Origin: DTU078 sp002397345
GTDB lineage: Bacteria; Bacillota; Clostridia; Oscillospirales; CAG-272
Length of the DNA stretch: 64,000 bases
Assembly (NCBI GenBank): GCA_937875545.1
Contig: CALLYE010000073.1
Coordinates: forward strand, 12,675 to 76,674
Direction: 5' to 3'
The position numbers were made by a program, and so were the translations under genes. Positions 33,819-42,811 of this stretch are shown in pieces. Under the pieces are notes generated by a model. The model did no database searches and was not told where the DNA came from. It saw only the letters and a list, made by a program, of their open reading frames with translations. Every line of letters begins with the position of its first letter. Positions within the stretch are counted from its first letter, which is position 1.

Positions 33819-34745
33819 TTATTTTATCTCCCGTACCGGTCGCATCTCGATGTAGCCGCGCCAGCCCATCGGGGCAAGCTGCATACGCGGCGCGATTTCG
33901 TCCGCGTATTCGTAACCATACACCTTAGGGTTAAATTTCGCGATACGTTCCCACAATAAGCCGATCGCTTTGCCAAATTCTTCGTCATCGTACGGTTCGC
34001 CCTGGAAAACAAGCAATTTGCACGGCGGCAGGTCAATAATATCAAAACCGTCGGGCACCGCGCCATGATAATCCGCGGGGAGCTCCACCCCATGCGCATA
34101 AATTCCTGTTCCGGTGGGACGCATATTGTCAGGTAGCCATAATCCTACGGGTTCATAAAGGGCTTCTTTTATGCCGCAGAGAATTGCCCATGGAGCCGAT
34201 TCGCCCGACCCTTCCTCCACGCAGCCAAATTCCTCACAATACGCAAAATATCCTTCCGCTGTTTTTGAGCGCCTTAATAATAATTTCCGTGCCGGGCGTT
34301 CTACAATCTGCGTAAAGATGATTGCCGTTTTTTCTGCCACAATTGATTCCTCTCTACCTATTTTTCGGCGGTTTAAAACATAAAACGGGATTTTCCAGCC
34401 GCTCGGTTCCGTTATTGCGGCAAAGCGTTTCGGGGCTATCCCAAACGCGTTTGTAAATGCCCTTGTGAAACCTTCCTGACTGTCGAACATAAAATCAAAA
34501 GCAACGTCGACAATCTTTATTTTATCGTTTCTGAGCGCAAGCGCTGCGCCGGTGAGCCGCAGCTCACGGATATATTCAAAAGGCATCCGGCCGGTATGCT
34601 GCTTGAATATCCGTGCCGCGTGATATCGCGAATAGCCGGCGATATCCGAAAGTACTTTTGCTGTAATTGGCTCCTTGATGTGCGCGTCAATATATGCTTT
34701 CATACGTTCGGCGGCGGCTGAAGTTTCTTGATTTACAAATCCCAT
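33819..34745 (-). CDS. AraC-family regulator with GyrI-like effector domain
   Basis: A 308-residue Rob/SoxS-type regulator. The N-terminal double helix-turn-helix spans residues ~10-110 (ITAKVLSDIAGYSRYHAARIF, then KIVDVAFDFMFDSQEGFTRAF). Residues ~145-305 are a GyrI-like small-molecule-binding domain (IVERPARKLLLRRSK, PTGTGIYAHGVELP, FDIIDLPPCKLLVFQG). CGGAGGTGAGAAACCG precedes the ATG. Such proteins sense amphipathic compounds and control efflux or stress genes. No clear target is adjacent. Confidence 0.9.
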   Translation of the reverse strand: MGFVNQETSAAAERMKAYIDAHIKEPITAKVLSDIAGYSRYHAARIFKQHTGRMPFEYIRELRLTGAALALRNDKIKIVDVAFDFMFDSQEGFTRAFTNAFGIAPKRFAAITEPSGWKIPFYVLNRRKIGREESIVAEKTAIIFTQIVERPARKLLLRRSKTAEGYFAYCEEFGCVEEGSGESAPWAILCGIKEALYEPVGLWLPDNMRPTGTGIYAHGVELPADYHGAVPDGFDIIDLPPCKLLVFQGEPYDDEEFGKAIGLLWERIAKFNPKVYGYEYADEIAPRMQLAPMGWRGYIEMRPVREIK

Positions 34746-34835
34746 CGGTTTCTCACCTCCGAGTATATTTTACCGCAACCGGTATCAGTTTTCTTGACTT
34801 AAAGTGCGAACTTAACATATGGGAAACTAATTAAA

Positions 34836-34880
34836 GCAAAATACAGCGAGGCTTCACGTGAAACCCCGCTGTATTTTAAT
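34836..34880 (-). terminator. Terminator after the ispH-rpsA fusion gene
   Basis: AAAATACAGCG and CGCTGTATTTT arms with inner GGCTTCACGTGAAACCC. The stop codon lies at its edge. It is bidirectional in appearance, with A/T runs on both sides. Confidence 0.82.
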
Positions 34881-37010
34881 TTATTCTTCAGGCGTATCTG
34901 TCGAGTAAATCGGCTCGTTGCTATCGCTGTTATCGTAGCCGTCGTCGTATTGCGCTTCGCCCTCTAACAGTGCGCGGATAGAAAGGCTGATCTTGCGCTT
35001 TTCGGTGTCGATGTCGGTGATTCGAACGTTTACGATATCCCCGACCTTTACCACATCGGCAGGCGACTGCACACGGCGGTCGGAGATCTGCGAGATATGG
35101 ATCAGTCCGTCAACTCCGGGTACAACCTCGGCGAACGCGCCGAAGGGCATCAGGCTGACGATTTTCACCTCGGCTACGTCGCCGATTGAATATTTGGAGA
35201 TAAAGATGTTCCACGGGTCCATCTCGTCGGTCTTATAACCCAGCGAGATGCGTTTGCTTTCGGGATCGAAATCTTTTACATAAACATCGATGGTTTGACC
35301 GATCGAAACGACTTCGGACGGGTTCTTGATGCGGCGCCACGACAGCTCGGAGTTGTGCACCATGCCGTCCACACCGCCCAGATCGACGAACGCGCCGTAT
35401 GAGGTCAGCGATCTGACTTGTCCGTTGTAATGCTTGCCGATTTCGACATTCTGCCAGAATTCGGCTTCCAGCGCCTTGCGCTCTTCGCGTTTGACAACCG
35501 CGATGGACGCGACCGCGCGGCGGCGTTTTTCATCGACCTCGATGATACGCGCGCGCTGCTTTGTGTTCAGCAGCACCGACATATCCTGTCCGCGTCCGAC
35601 GCCTGACTGGGACGCCGGGACGAACAGCTTCATCGAGCCTACGTCAAGCAGCAAGCCGCCCTTGATGATCTCCGCGACTTTTCCCTCGATGATCTTGCCG
35701 CTTTCGTTTGCCTCAAGCACGCCGCGCCATGCAACGATACCGTCCGCGCGCTTCTTCGACAGCGTTGCGACGCCGTCCCTGTCGCTGACGTGGGTCACGA
35801 TTGCCGTGATTCCCTCGCCGACAATAAATTCTTTGTTTACGTCAAACGCAGGATCGTCCGAAAATTCGGATTGCGGGATAATTCCGGTGAATTTTGCGCC
35901 TAAATCCACGTGCACTTCGCCGGGCGAAACGAACGAGATTGTACCGCTGACTGTTGCTCCTGTATTTATAGGTTTCAAAGATTCATCAAGCATTCCCGCG
36001 AAGTCGTTTTCGTCGATAATATTACCCTCCGCGTTATTTTCCGCCCCTTCGGCGGCGAGACTTTTTTCCTGGTCTGTCATTATATTTTTAACCTCCTCAA
36101 TAATGCCGCGCGGCGTCGATGCGCCTGCGGTAATTCCCACTTTAAAGCCTGTTGCCGGTATTATTCCGCGTTTACGCAAGGAGGTTATACCGTCACTCGC
36201 TTCCGACGCGTTTTCAACAAGCAGAACTGTGAATCCGTGCCGCGTCGGGCAGGATGACTGTGCTGTCTCATATAACCGGTTCGTATTGGAGCTTTCTTTT
36301 CCGCCGACCACAATCATCAGGTCGACCTGTTTCGACAGCTCTTCTGCTTCGGCTTGTCGATTTTCAGTCACTCTGCATATTGTATCAAAAATTTTTACTT
36401 TTGTATATAGCTTTTGAATAATTTTTTGAGAATTTTTATAATCTTCGTATAAATGTGTCGTCTGTGCGACCATTATTACACCTTTTTCGCACGCGGGATC
36501 CGCGCGCAGCGTATCAAGCGACGCTTCCAAAACCTGAGCCGACGGAAAAATGTATACAGGGCCATCCGCGTAGCTGCGGATACCGATGACCTCTGGATGA
36601 CGCTCGTCGCCGATGATAACCGTAACCATACCGCGATGCGATTCCACCAGCCGGTGGATCTGCTCGACCGACGGACAGGCGCAGTCGATAAATGTGAAGT
36701 ATCTGTTTCGTTCCGCGAGCTTGCGGAGCTTTTCGCTCACGCTTTTTGTCACCCCGTGCGCGCGGGTAACGATGATCACCGGACTATTTTCGCTTGCCGA
36801 CGCCGCGAGCGCGTCAAGCTCGTCTTCATGTGCGGCGCGTACCCCGCGTAACTCGAAGCCCGCGACGATGTCCGGATTGTGGATCAGCCTGCCCAGCGTG
36901 TAAACGCGCGCCGCGGTACCCGAATATTCGGCAATCAGTCGCTCGACGGTTTCAACGGCGCGTTTAACGCCGTAGCAAAACCCCGCGTTTTCGGCAACGA
37001 TTATTTGCAT
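34881..37010 (-). CDS. IspH-ribosomal protein S1 fusion
   Basis: A 709-residue bifunctional protein known from Clostridia. Residues 1-~285 are 4-hydroxy-3-methylbut-2-enyl diphosphate reductase, the last step of the MEP isoprenoid pathway. Its 4Fe-4S cysteines lie in AGFCYGVKRA (C12), DCACPSVEQIH and TICRVTENRQAE. After an acidic linker, residues ~350-690 carry four S1 RNA-binding repeats (for example GATVSGTISFVSPGEVHVDLG and GAFVDLGGVDGMVHNSELS). It is 7 bases after plsC and lacks its own Shine-Dalgarno, so it is probably coupled. A terminator follows. Confidence 0.93.
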   Translation of the reverse strand: MQIIVAENAGFCYGVKRAVETVERLIAEYSGTAARVYTLGRLIHNPDIVAGFELRGVRAAHEDELDALAASASENSPVIIVTRAHGVTKSVSEKLRKLAERNRYFTFIDCACPSVEQIHRLVESHRGMVTVIIGDERHPEVIGIRSYADGPVYIFPSAQVLEASLDTLRADPACEKGVIMVAQTTHLYEDYKNSQKIIQKLYTKVKIFDTICRVTENRQAEAEELSKQVDLMIVVGGKESSNTNRLYETAQSSCPTRHGFTVLLVENASEASDGITSLRKRGIIPATGFKVGITAGASTPRGIIEEVKNIMTDQEKSLAAEGAENNAEGNIIDENDFAGMLDESLKPINTGATVSGTISFVSPGEVHVDLGAKFTGIIPQSEFSDDPAFDVNKEFIVGEGITAIVTHVSDRDGVATLSKKRADGIVAWRGVLEANESGKIIEGKVAEIIKGGLLLDVGSMKLFVPASQSGVGRGQDMSVLLNTKQRARIIEVDEKRRRAVASIAVVKREERKALEAEFWQNVEIGKHYNGQVRSLTSYGAFVDLGGVDGMVHNSELSWRRIKNPSEVVSIGQTIDVYVKDFDPESKRISLGYKTDEMDPWNIFISKYSIGDVAEVKIVSLMPFGAFAEVVPGVDGLIHISQISDRRVQSPADVVKVGDIVNVRITDIDTEKRKISLSIRALLEGEAQYDDGYDNSDSNEPIYSTDTPEE

Positions 37011-37017
37011 AAACCGT

Positions 37018-37620
37018 TTAATCCTTTATCATCTCGTTAATTTTACCGAACACATATTCCGAAGCGCGCTTATATTCGTCGGATGTGGTCGCCGTCAGTG
37101 CCAGCTCGTCGGGATAAATAGGCTTGCCGATGCGCACATCGATGCGGCGGAACGGCACGATGCGGAATTTTTTAGTTTGTATGCATACGGGCAGGATCGG
37201 CACCTTCGCACGGCTCGCCACCATGGCTATACCGTGTCTGACGGGCGTGGTGCGCGGATCGACGCCCACATGACGTGTGCCCTGCGGGTAATAAGCTACC
37301 GCCTCGCCGTTTGAAAGCAGTTTCAGGGTCGTTTTTATCGCCGCGACATCCCCCCCGCCGCGCTTGATGGGGAACGCGCCAAGCGCGGTGATAAGCTGCT
37401 TCAATAGCGGTATTTTAAACAGCTCAATTTTGGCAAGATAGCGAAGCTGACGTTTAAGCGACGCGCCAAGCACGACCACATCGCTGTCGGAGATATGGTT
37501 GGCGCAGACAAGAAGCCCGCCCTCCGCAGGCTCGTTCTCCGATCCTTCCACATGTATATTGTAAAACCAATTTACAATCGGACGGAAATATTTATACAGC
37601 CATGCGTATAATTTATTCAT
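37018..37620 (-). CDS. plsC: 1-acyl-sn-glycerol-3-phosphate acyltransferase
   Basis: Makes phosphatidic acid from lysophosphatidic acid at the membrane. The 200 residues include the catalytic NHISDSD (N-H-x4-D) motif near 41-47, FPIKRGGGD, and the third acyltransferase motif as YPQGTRH, where the usual EGTR has Gln for Glu. It overlaps the cmk stop by four bases and precedes ispH-rpsA, the conserved clostridial order. Confidence 0.92.
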   Translation of the reverse strand: MNKLYAWLYKYFRPIVNWFYNIHVEGSENEPAEGGLLVCANHISDSDVVVLGASLKRQLRYLAKIELFKIPLLKQLITALGAFPIKRGGGDVAAIKTTLKLLSNGEAVAYYPQGTRHVGVDPRTTPVRHGIAMVASRAKVPILPVCIQTKKFRIVPFRRIDVRIGKPIYPDELALTATTSDEYKRASEYVFGKINEMIKD

Positions 37621-38294
37621 GGGTTTTTATCCCCAATTTTATCGCGTATTATCGCCAGCGCCGCCGAAAGCGTCTCCTCGGGCATAAACCCCGAATTATC
37701 GAGCATGACAGCGTCGGCGGCGGGTACGCAGGGAGACTCCGCGCGCGTGGCGTCGCGCTCGTCGCGCTGCTTCATGTCGAACAGCACTTCTTCGTATGTG
37801 GTTATAATGCCTTTTGACGTCAGCTCTTCGAACCGGCGCGCCGCGCGGTTATCAAGACTGGCGGACAAAAATATTTTCACCGCCGCGCCGGGCAGTATAA
37901 CCGTACCGATGTCGCGTCCGTCCATAACAGTGTTATTATCCCTCGCCGCGTCTCGCTGTATGCCGAGCAGCATAGTCCGCACCTGCGGAATCGCCGAAAC
38001 TTTAGAGGCATATGTCGATATCGCCGGCAGGCGGATTTTATCGCTTACATCAGCGCCGTTTAATAAAACAAGCTGTGTGCCGCCCTCGTATTCGAGTTTT
38101 ATATCCACGCTGTCAAGCGCCGCCGCAACGGCGGCGCTGTCGTCGGCATCGATACCGCGCTCGTATATATAATATCCGACTGCGCGATAGAGCGCGCCGG
38201 TGTCCACATACGCAAAACCCAGCTCGCGCGCGAGGTTTTTTGCCAGTACGCTCTTACCCGCGCCCGACGGTCCGTCAATAGCGATGTTTATCAT
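37617..38294 (-). CDS. cmk: Cytidylate kinase
   Basis: Phosphorylates CMP and dCMP with ATP. The 225-residue protein has the P-loop GPSGAGKS at 8-15, followed by GFAYVDTGALYRAVGYY and the NTVMDGRDIGTVILPGA substrate segment. GAGGTAAC precedes the ATG. It leads the cmk-plsC-ispH/rpsA cluster. The 137 bases before it contain no recognised structure. Confidence 0.95.
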   Translation of the reverse strand: MINIAIDGPSGAGKSVLAKNLARELGFAYVDTGALYRAVGYYIYERGIDADDSAAVAAALDSVDIKLEYEGGTQLVLLNGADVSDKIRLPAISTYASKVSAIPQVRTMLLGIQRDAARDNNTVMDGRDIGTVILPGAAVKIFLSASLDNRAARRFEELTSKGIITTYEEVLFDMKQRDERDATRAESPCVPAADAVMLDNSGFMPEETLSAALAIIRDKIGDKNP

Positions 38295-38431
38295 TGTTAC
38301 CTCATATTATTACAAAAGACAGGGTTAAACCCCGCAAATAATAGGTAGATTTATAAAAATTTAATGCTACAGGCAGTTGGGTTATCCCTATTCGCTGGTA
38401 AATTTAGGTGGGTGTCCTAACGCGTTTGCGC

Positions 38432-39667
38432 TCACCGCGCTGCGTCAATTCCAGCCGCGCGCCCGGTTGAAAACGCGATTTGCAGATTAAACCCGCCGGT
38501 ATACGCGTCCACATCGATCACCTCGCCGGCAAAATACAGACCTTTAATTTTCCTGCACTCCATTGTGCGCGGGTTCAGCTCGGTCACATTCACGCCGCCG
38601 GAGGTTATAATCGCCTCGTCGATGGGGCGTGTGCGCTTGACCGTGCAGCACAGCCCCTTGAGCAGAGAAACCAGTGTACCGCGCTCCGCTTTGGTTATAC
38701 TGTTAACCTTGCGGTGTGCTTCTATACCCGACAATTTGATTATTACCGGGATCAGTTTCAGCGGCAGCAGATCCGACAGCGCGTTGCCGAAATCGCGGTT
38801 TTTATATTTACTGAAATCGGATAATATCCGCGCGTCAAGCGCCGCCATGTCAAGCGCGGGTTTGAGGTCGAGCGTGATTTTATATCTTTCGGGTGTAACT
38901 TCCGGCAGATAAGCCGACGCGCTCAAAATCATCGGGCCGCTCACGCCGAAATGCGTGAAAAGCAGTTCGCCGAAATCGTCGTAAACGGTTTTATTCGTCG
39001 TCGTGTCAATAACTTTCAGCCCCGTATTTTTCAGCGACAGCCCCATTGCTTCGGCGCACCAGTCCTCGACCGTTTCAAGCGGCACCAGCGACGGTTTAGG
39101 CGGCGTGACCGCCAGTCCCAGCCGCTCGGCAATACGCAGCCCGTCGCCGTCAGAACCCGTCGCTTTATAGGACAGCCCGCCGGTCGCGATTATCACGCGG
39201 TCGAACTGATACGCGCCCGACGCGGTTCGCAGTCCGGCGACGGCGCCATCAACGACCGTTATGTCCGTGACGCGCTCCCGTATTACCCTGCATTTGCGCC
39301 CAACCTCCCGGCGCAGGGCGTTCACAATGTCCGACGCCTTGTCGGATACAGGAAAAACACGCCCGCCGCGCTCTGTTTTAAGCGGCACGCCCAGCGACTC
39401 GAAATACGCCATTGTGTCGGCGGGCGTAAAATTGTTTATCGCGGAATATAAAAAGCGCGAATTTGTCGGCACCGAGCGTAAAAATTCGTCGGGCGGGCAG
39501 TTATTTGTCAGGTTGCAGCGGCCCTTGCCGGTGATGCCCAGCTTAAGTCCCAGCCGGTCGCCCCGCTCGAAAAGCGTGACCTCCGCGCCACCGTCGGCGT
39601 CAGCCGCATGCACAGCCGCGAACATACCCGCCGCGCCGCCGCCCACGACGGCAAGTTTAACGCTCAT
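38432..39667 (-). CDS. NAD(P)/FAD-dependent oxidoreductase, HI0933/BaiN family
   Basis: Flavoprotein of 411 residues. The dinucleotide-binding VVGGGAAGMFAAVHAA lies at the N-terminus. Further signature motifs are GITGKGRCNLTN, RGGRVFPVSDKASDIV, VIIATGGLSYKATGSDGDG and the C-terminal GLYFAGEVIDVDAYTGGFNLQIAFSTG. I start at ATG 39667, which leaves MSVKLAVVGG as in homologues. An upstream TTG at 39703 overlaps the RpiR stop, but its 12 codons come from a palindromic repeat. In Clostridia this gene commonly precedes cmk. A reductive role is likely; the substrate is unknown. Confidence 0.9.
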   Translation of the reverse strand: MSVKLAVVGGGAAGMFAAVHAADADGGAEVTLFERGDRLGLKLGITGKGRCNLTNNCPPDEFLRSVPTNSRFLYSAINNFTPADTMAYFESLGVPLKTERGGRVFPVSDKASDIVNALRREVGRKCRVIRERVTDITVVDGAVAGLRTASGAYQFDRVIIATGGLSYKATGSDGDGLRIAERLGLAVTPPKPSLVPLETVEDWCAEAMGLSLKNTGLKVIDTTTNKTVYDDFGELLFTHFGVSGPMILSASAYLPEVTPERYKITLDLKPALDMAALDARILSDFSKYKNRDFGNALSDLLPLKLIPVIIKLSGIEAHRKVNSITKAERGTLVSLLKGLCCTVKRTRPIDEAIITSGGVNVTELNPRTMECRKIKGLYFAGEVIDVDAYTGGFNLQIAFSTGRAAGIDAAR

Positions 39668-39676
39668 TTGAAACGG

Positions 39677-39699
39677 ACGGCAGCACGCCGCCCCTGCGG
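39677..39699. repeat. Possible TGTAGGGGCG-family remnant at a gene start
   Basis: GGACGGCAGCACGCCGCCCCTGC, read on the minus strand as GCAGGGGCGGCGTGCTGCC, has the AGGGGCG head and a GGCG/CGCC core. It overlaps the extended N-terminal frame of the flavoprotein gene. Confidence 0.45.
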
Positions 39700-40563
39700 T
39701 CAATTCTTTTCTTTATCGTATACATCATAATTATCCCATATTGTTTCAAGACGGTCGAACAGCTCGCCCAGTTCGCCGCGCTTTTTCTGCGTGATTGCGA
39801 CAATCAGCGCGTTGATTATCGACAGGGGCGCGACAAGCGTATCCACAAATGACGCCATTTCGCTCTTGGCAAGCAGCTTTGTATCCGCCTGACGCGCTAT
39901 GGGCGAATCGGCGCTGTCTGTCAGCGCGATCACATGAGCCGAGCGCGATTTCGCGTATTCGACGGCGTTTATAATGCGTTTTGAATAACGCGGGAATGAA
40001 ATGGCAAACACTACGTCGCGTTCATTTATACGCAGCAGGCTCTCGAATATCTCGCTACCGCTTGTGGTCTGCACCAACTGCGCGTCGTCGAATATCAGCC
40101 TGAAATAAAAATGCGCGAAGGTCGCAAGCGACGCCGACGAACGCATGCCGATGATATAAATCCGCCGCGCCGCGATCAGGGTATCGACAGCGCGCTCAAA
40201 ATCGGCGCGCGACACCGTTTCCAGTGTTGCGCGCAGCTTTTTCATATCAGCGTTCATGACCTGCGCGAGAATATCACCGTCGCCAAGCCGGTCGCTGGTG
40301 ACGATGATACGCTGCTTTGACGTCAGCATTGTACGGATCAGCTCGCGCAGATATTCCTGAAGCTCCGGGTAGCTGTCATAACCCAGCACGTTCGCAAAAC
40401 GCACAACGGTCGATTCCGACACGCCCACCTCTTCGCCCAGTTTGGCGGCGGTGAGATACGCGGCGCGGTCGTATGACTGAAGTATAAACTGTCCTATCGC
40501 GCGCTGCCCCTTCGACAGCTCCGGCAGCAGCGTCCTGATCCGGTTTAAGACATTGGTTTTCAT
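39700..40563 (-). CDS. RpiR/MurR-family transcriptional regulator
   Basis: A regulator of about 287 residues. The N-terminal RpiR helix-turn-helix is LPELSKGQRAIGQFILQSY with the recognition helix in GVSESTVVRFANVLGYDSYPEL. The C-terminal SIS domain (~125-265) binds a phosphosugar (ARRIYIIGMRSSASLATFAHF, DVVFAISFPRYSKRIINAVEYA). I start at ATG 40563; a GTG at 40596 is inside a repeat. It follows purD. Homologues control sugar phosphate or N-acetylmuramate use. Confidence 0.9.
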   Translation of the reverse strand: MKTNVLNRIRTLLPELSKGQRAIGQFILQSYDRAAYLTAAKLGEEVGVSESTVVRFANVLGYDSYPELQEYLRELIRTMLTSKQRIIVTSDRLGDGDILAQVMNADMKKLRATLETVSRADFERAVDTLIAARRIYIIGMRSSASLATFAHFYFRLIFDDAQLVQTTSGSEIFESLLRINERDVVFAISFPRYSKRIINAVEYAKSRSAHVIALTDSADSPIARQADTKLLAKSEMASFVDTLVAPLSIINALIVAITQKKRGELGELFDRLETIWDNYDVYDKEKN

Positions 40564-40570
40564 ATATAAA

Positions 40571-40650
40571 CTTTGTAGGAGCGGGATTTTCTCCACACCC
40601 GCGTTACCGCATCGGGCGGCGGGCGGGCATGGAAGCCACCCCTACATTCC
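40571..40650. repeat. TGTAGGGGCG-family element between purD and rpiR-like gene
   Basis: The left end reads TTTGTAGGAGCGGG and the right end, in reverse complement, GAATGTAGGGGTGGC. The middle is GC-rich. It overlaps the extreme 3' end of purD and the upstream region of the regulator. Confidence 0.6.
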
Positions 40651-41904
40651 TCCTATGTCGGTTCGGTAATGCGCGCCCTCGAAGCGGATTTTCGCGACTG
40701 CGCAGTATGCTTTTTTCGCCGCGTCGCCGACTGTCTGTCCTTTTGCCGTAACGCCCAATACACGACCGCCGTTTGTCACAAGTCTGCCGTCGCGGCGCGC
40801 CGTTCCGGCGTGGTAAACGGTAATATCGTCCGTAAAATCGGGTATCTCAATAGGAAAACCTTTTTCATATTTTTGGGGATACCCGCCGCTTGCCATACAG
40901 ACGCAAACCGCCGCGCCGTCGTCCCATTCCATTGCGATTTCGTTTAGTCTGCCGTCGATAACCGCGTCGATAACATCGAGCAGATCGGTTTTCATGCGGG
41001 GCAGCACCACCTGCGCCTCCGGGTCGCCGAAGCGCGCGTTGTATTCGATCACCTTCGGTCCGTCCGGCGTGAGCATCATCTGGAAATATATCACGCCGCG
41101 GAATTCGCGCCCCTCGGAGCGCATTGCGCGCACGGTGGGCAGGAATATCTCGCGTTCGCAGCGTTCCGCCAGCTCCAGCGTATAATACGGGCTGGGTGAT
41201 ATGGCGCCCATACCGCCTGTGTTCGGGCCGTTGTCGCCGTCAAAAACGCGCTTGTAATCCTGCGCCGAAACCATGGGGGCGACAATTTCGCCGTCGGTGA
41301 AAGCAAGCACTGTCAATTCTGGTCCGCATAAAAATTCCTCAACCACAACGCGGTCGCCCGAATGTCCGAACGTCTTTTCTTCCATTATCGAACGCAGCGC
41401 TGTTTCTGCCTCCGAGCGATCGGACGCGATAACCGCGCCTTTTCCCAGCGCCAGCCCGTCGGCTTTGATCACGACAGGGTATACGCCTCTGCCCTCGATA
41501 TAGCGCATAGCCTGCGCCGGATCGTCGAAAACTTTATAATCAGCGGTCGGGATGCCGTATTTTTTCATAAGCCCTTTGGAGAACACCTTACTGCCCTCCA
41601 GCTCCGCCGCTTTTGCCGTCGGACCGAAAGCGCGGATACCCGCTTCGGTGAGCCTGTCCACCAGCCCGAGCGCAAGCGGATCGTCGGGCGCCACAAATAC
41701 GCAGTCTATATCCAGTTCTTTTGCAGCCGCGATGATTTTATCCAGTTCTGTAGCTCCGATCGGCAGGCATTCGGCAATTCCCGAAATTCCGGCATTGCCC
41801 GGCGCAGCCCACAGCCTGCCGCAGCGTGCGCTCTCGCGCAGTTTTTGGGCTATGGCGTGCTCCCTGCCGCCGCCCCCGACTAAAAGAATATCGATTTTAT
41901 CCAC
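40642..41904 (-). CDS. purD: Phosphoribosylamine-glycine ligase
   Basis: Second step of purine synthesis: ATP-dependent joining of phosphoribosylamine and glycine. The 420 residues start at GTG (41904). The N-terminal ILLVGGGGREHAIAQKL and GNAGISGIAE bind the substrate. The ATP-grasp part has FSKGLMKKYGIPTADYKVF, KADGLALGKGAVIA, VVEEFLCGPELTVLAFTDG and GGMGAISPSPYY, and the C-terminal hallmark is FRGVIYFQMMLTPDGPKVIEYNARFGDPE. It has its own consensus promoter. purL is the only other purine synthesis gene here. Confidence 0.95.
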   Translation of the reverse strand: MDKIDILLVGGGGREHAIAQKLRESARCGRLWAAPGNAGISGIAECLPIGATELDKIIAAAKELDIDCVFVAPDDPLALGLVDRLTEAGIRAFGPTAKAAELEGSKVFSKGLMKKYGIPTADYKVFDDPAQAMRYIEGRGVYPVVIKADGLALGKGAVIASDRSEAETALRSIMEEKTFGHSGDRVVVEEFLCGPELTVLAFTDGEIVAPMVSAQDYKRVFDGDNGPNTGGMGAISPSPYYTLELAERCEREIFLPTVRAMRSEGREFRGVIYFQMMLTPDGPKVIEYNARFGDPEAQVVLPRMKTDLLDVIDAVIDGRLNEIAMEWDDGAAVCVCMASGGYPQKYEKGFPIEIPDFTDDITVYHAGTARRDGRLVTNGGRVLGVTAKGQTVGDAAKKAYCAVAKIRFEGAHYRTDIGGM

Positions 41905-41952
41905 CTTACGCCGTATATCCTTAATAAAATATTTTTCAAATCACAGAATTAT

Positions 41953-41981
41953 ATTATATCCGATTTCCGAAATAATGTCAA
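41953..41981 (-). promoter_or_regulatory. Sigma-A promoter of purD
   Basis: On the minus strand TTGACA, 17 bases, TATAAT, about 50 bases before the GTG start. Confidence 0.85.
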
Positions 41982-42042
41982 GCCGCGCGATTGCCGCGCG
42001 GGTATGTTTAAGGTTTTTTTACAAATATTTCTCCGCACCGCA

Positions 42043-42071
42043 TTTACAAACCGCGAAAAAGCGAATATAAT
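42043..42071 (+). promoter_or_regulatory. Promoter of cysE-cysS
   Basis: TTTACA, 17 bases, TATAAT. The leader is only about 45 bases long, too short for a T-box riboswitch. A CCGCGCG/CGCGCGG hairpin at 41983-42001 separates it from the purD promoter. Confidence 0.8.
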
Positions 42072-42121
42072 ATAGGACATACTGACATACTGTTTTATAT
42101 TTTTCGGCGGGGGCTTTTAAT

Positions 42122-42811
42122 ATGATGGCTGCTTACTACTATAAAAAATTGATTTCCGCGTACGACGCGGTCCGGTCGGAGATCGCGGCAATACGTGAGC
42201 GCGACCCCGCCGCGAAAAATAATATCGAAGTCGCGCTGCTGTACTCGGGCTTTCACGCGGTTGTCGCATACCGTGCCGCACACGCGCTTCACCAGCGGGG
42301 TCACTCCTTCGCGGCGCGCGCTATCAGCCAAACGGCGCGGTTTTTAACGGGCATCGAGATTCACCCGGGCGCGATGATCGGGTGTGGGCTGTTCATCGAC
42401 CACGGCAGCGGCGTGGTGATCGGCGAAACGACCGTGATCGGCGACAACTGCACCATTTATCAGGGCGTAACGCTAGGCGGCACGGGCAAGCACTCCGGCA
42501 AGCGCCATCCGACGCTGGGCAGCAACATTATGATCGGCGCGGGTGCGAAGGTGCTCGGCCCGATCACAATCGGCGATAATTCCAAAATTGCCGCCGGCGC
42601 CGTCGTGCTGTATGACATACCCGACAACTCTACCGCGGTCGGCATCCCCGCGCGCGTAGTCCGCCGCGCGGGCGTCCGCGTTGACCCGTGCGACCTGGAT
42701 CAGGTACATATGCCCGACCCGGTGTCAAAAGAGCTGTGCGAACTGCGGCTCCGGTTAGAGAGGGTCGAAAAAAAGCTGGTTGATACAATTAATGAAACGG
42801 ATAATAAATAA
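42122..42811 (+). CDS. cysE: Serine O-acetyltransferase
   Basis: Acetylates L-serine with acetyl-CoA, the first committed step of cysteine synthesis. The 229-residue protein has an N-terminal helical part (AVRSEIAAIRERDPAAKN) and the left-handed beta-helix with hexapeptide repeats (GCGLFIDHGSGVVIGETTVI, NCTIYQGVTLGGTGK). The KRHPTLG motif and the VGIPARVV end are typical. One base overlaps cysS, a conserved pairing in Firmicutes that links cysteine supply with its tRNA charging. Confidence 0.95.
   Translation: MMAAYYYKKLISAYDAVRSEIAAIRERDPAAKNNIEVALLYSGFHAVVAYRAAHALHQRGHSFAARAISQTARFLTGIEIHPGAMIGCGLFIDHGSGVVIGETTVIGDNCTIYQGVTLGGTGKHSGKRHPTLGSNIMIGAGAKVLGPITIGDNSKIAAGAVVLYDIPDNSTAVGIPARVVRRAGVRVDPCDLDQVHMPDPVSKELCELRLRLERVEKKLVDTINETDNK

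Noticed and set aside
35434..36417. Long 327-codon plus-strand frame opposite the IspH-S1 gene
   Set aside because: Ser/Thr/Pro-rich composition typical of an antisense shadow; the minus strand encodes a well-known fusion with intact motifs over the same region.
42043..42121. A cysteine T-box riboswitch before cysE-cysS
   Set aside because: The promoter leaves only about 45 bases of leader, and no T-box consensus or antiterminator is visible.
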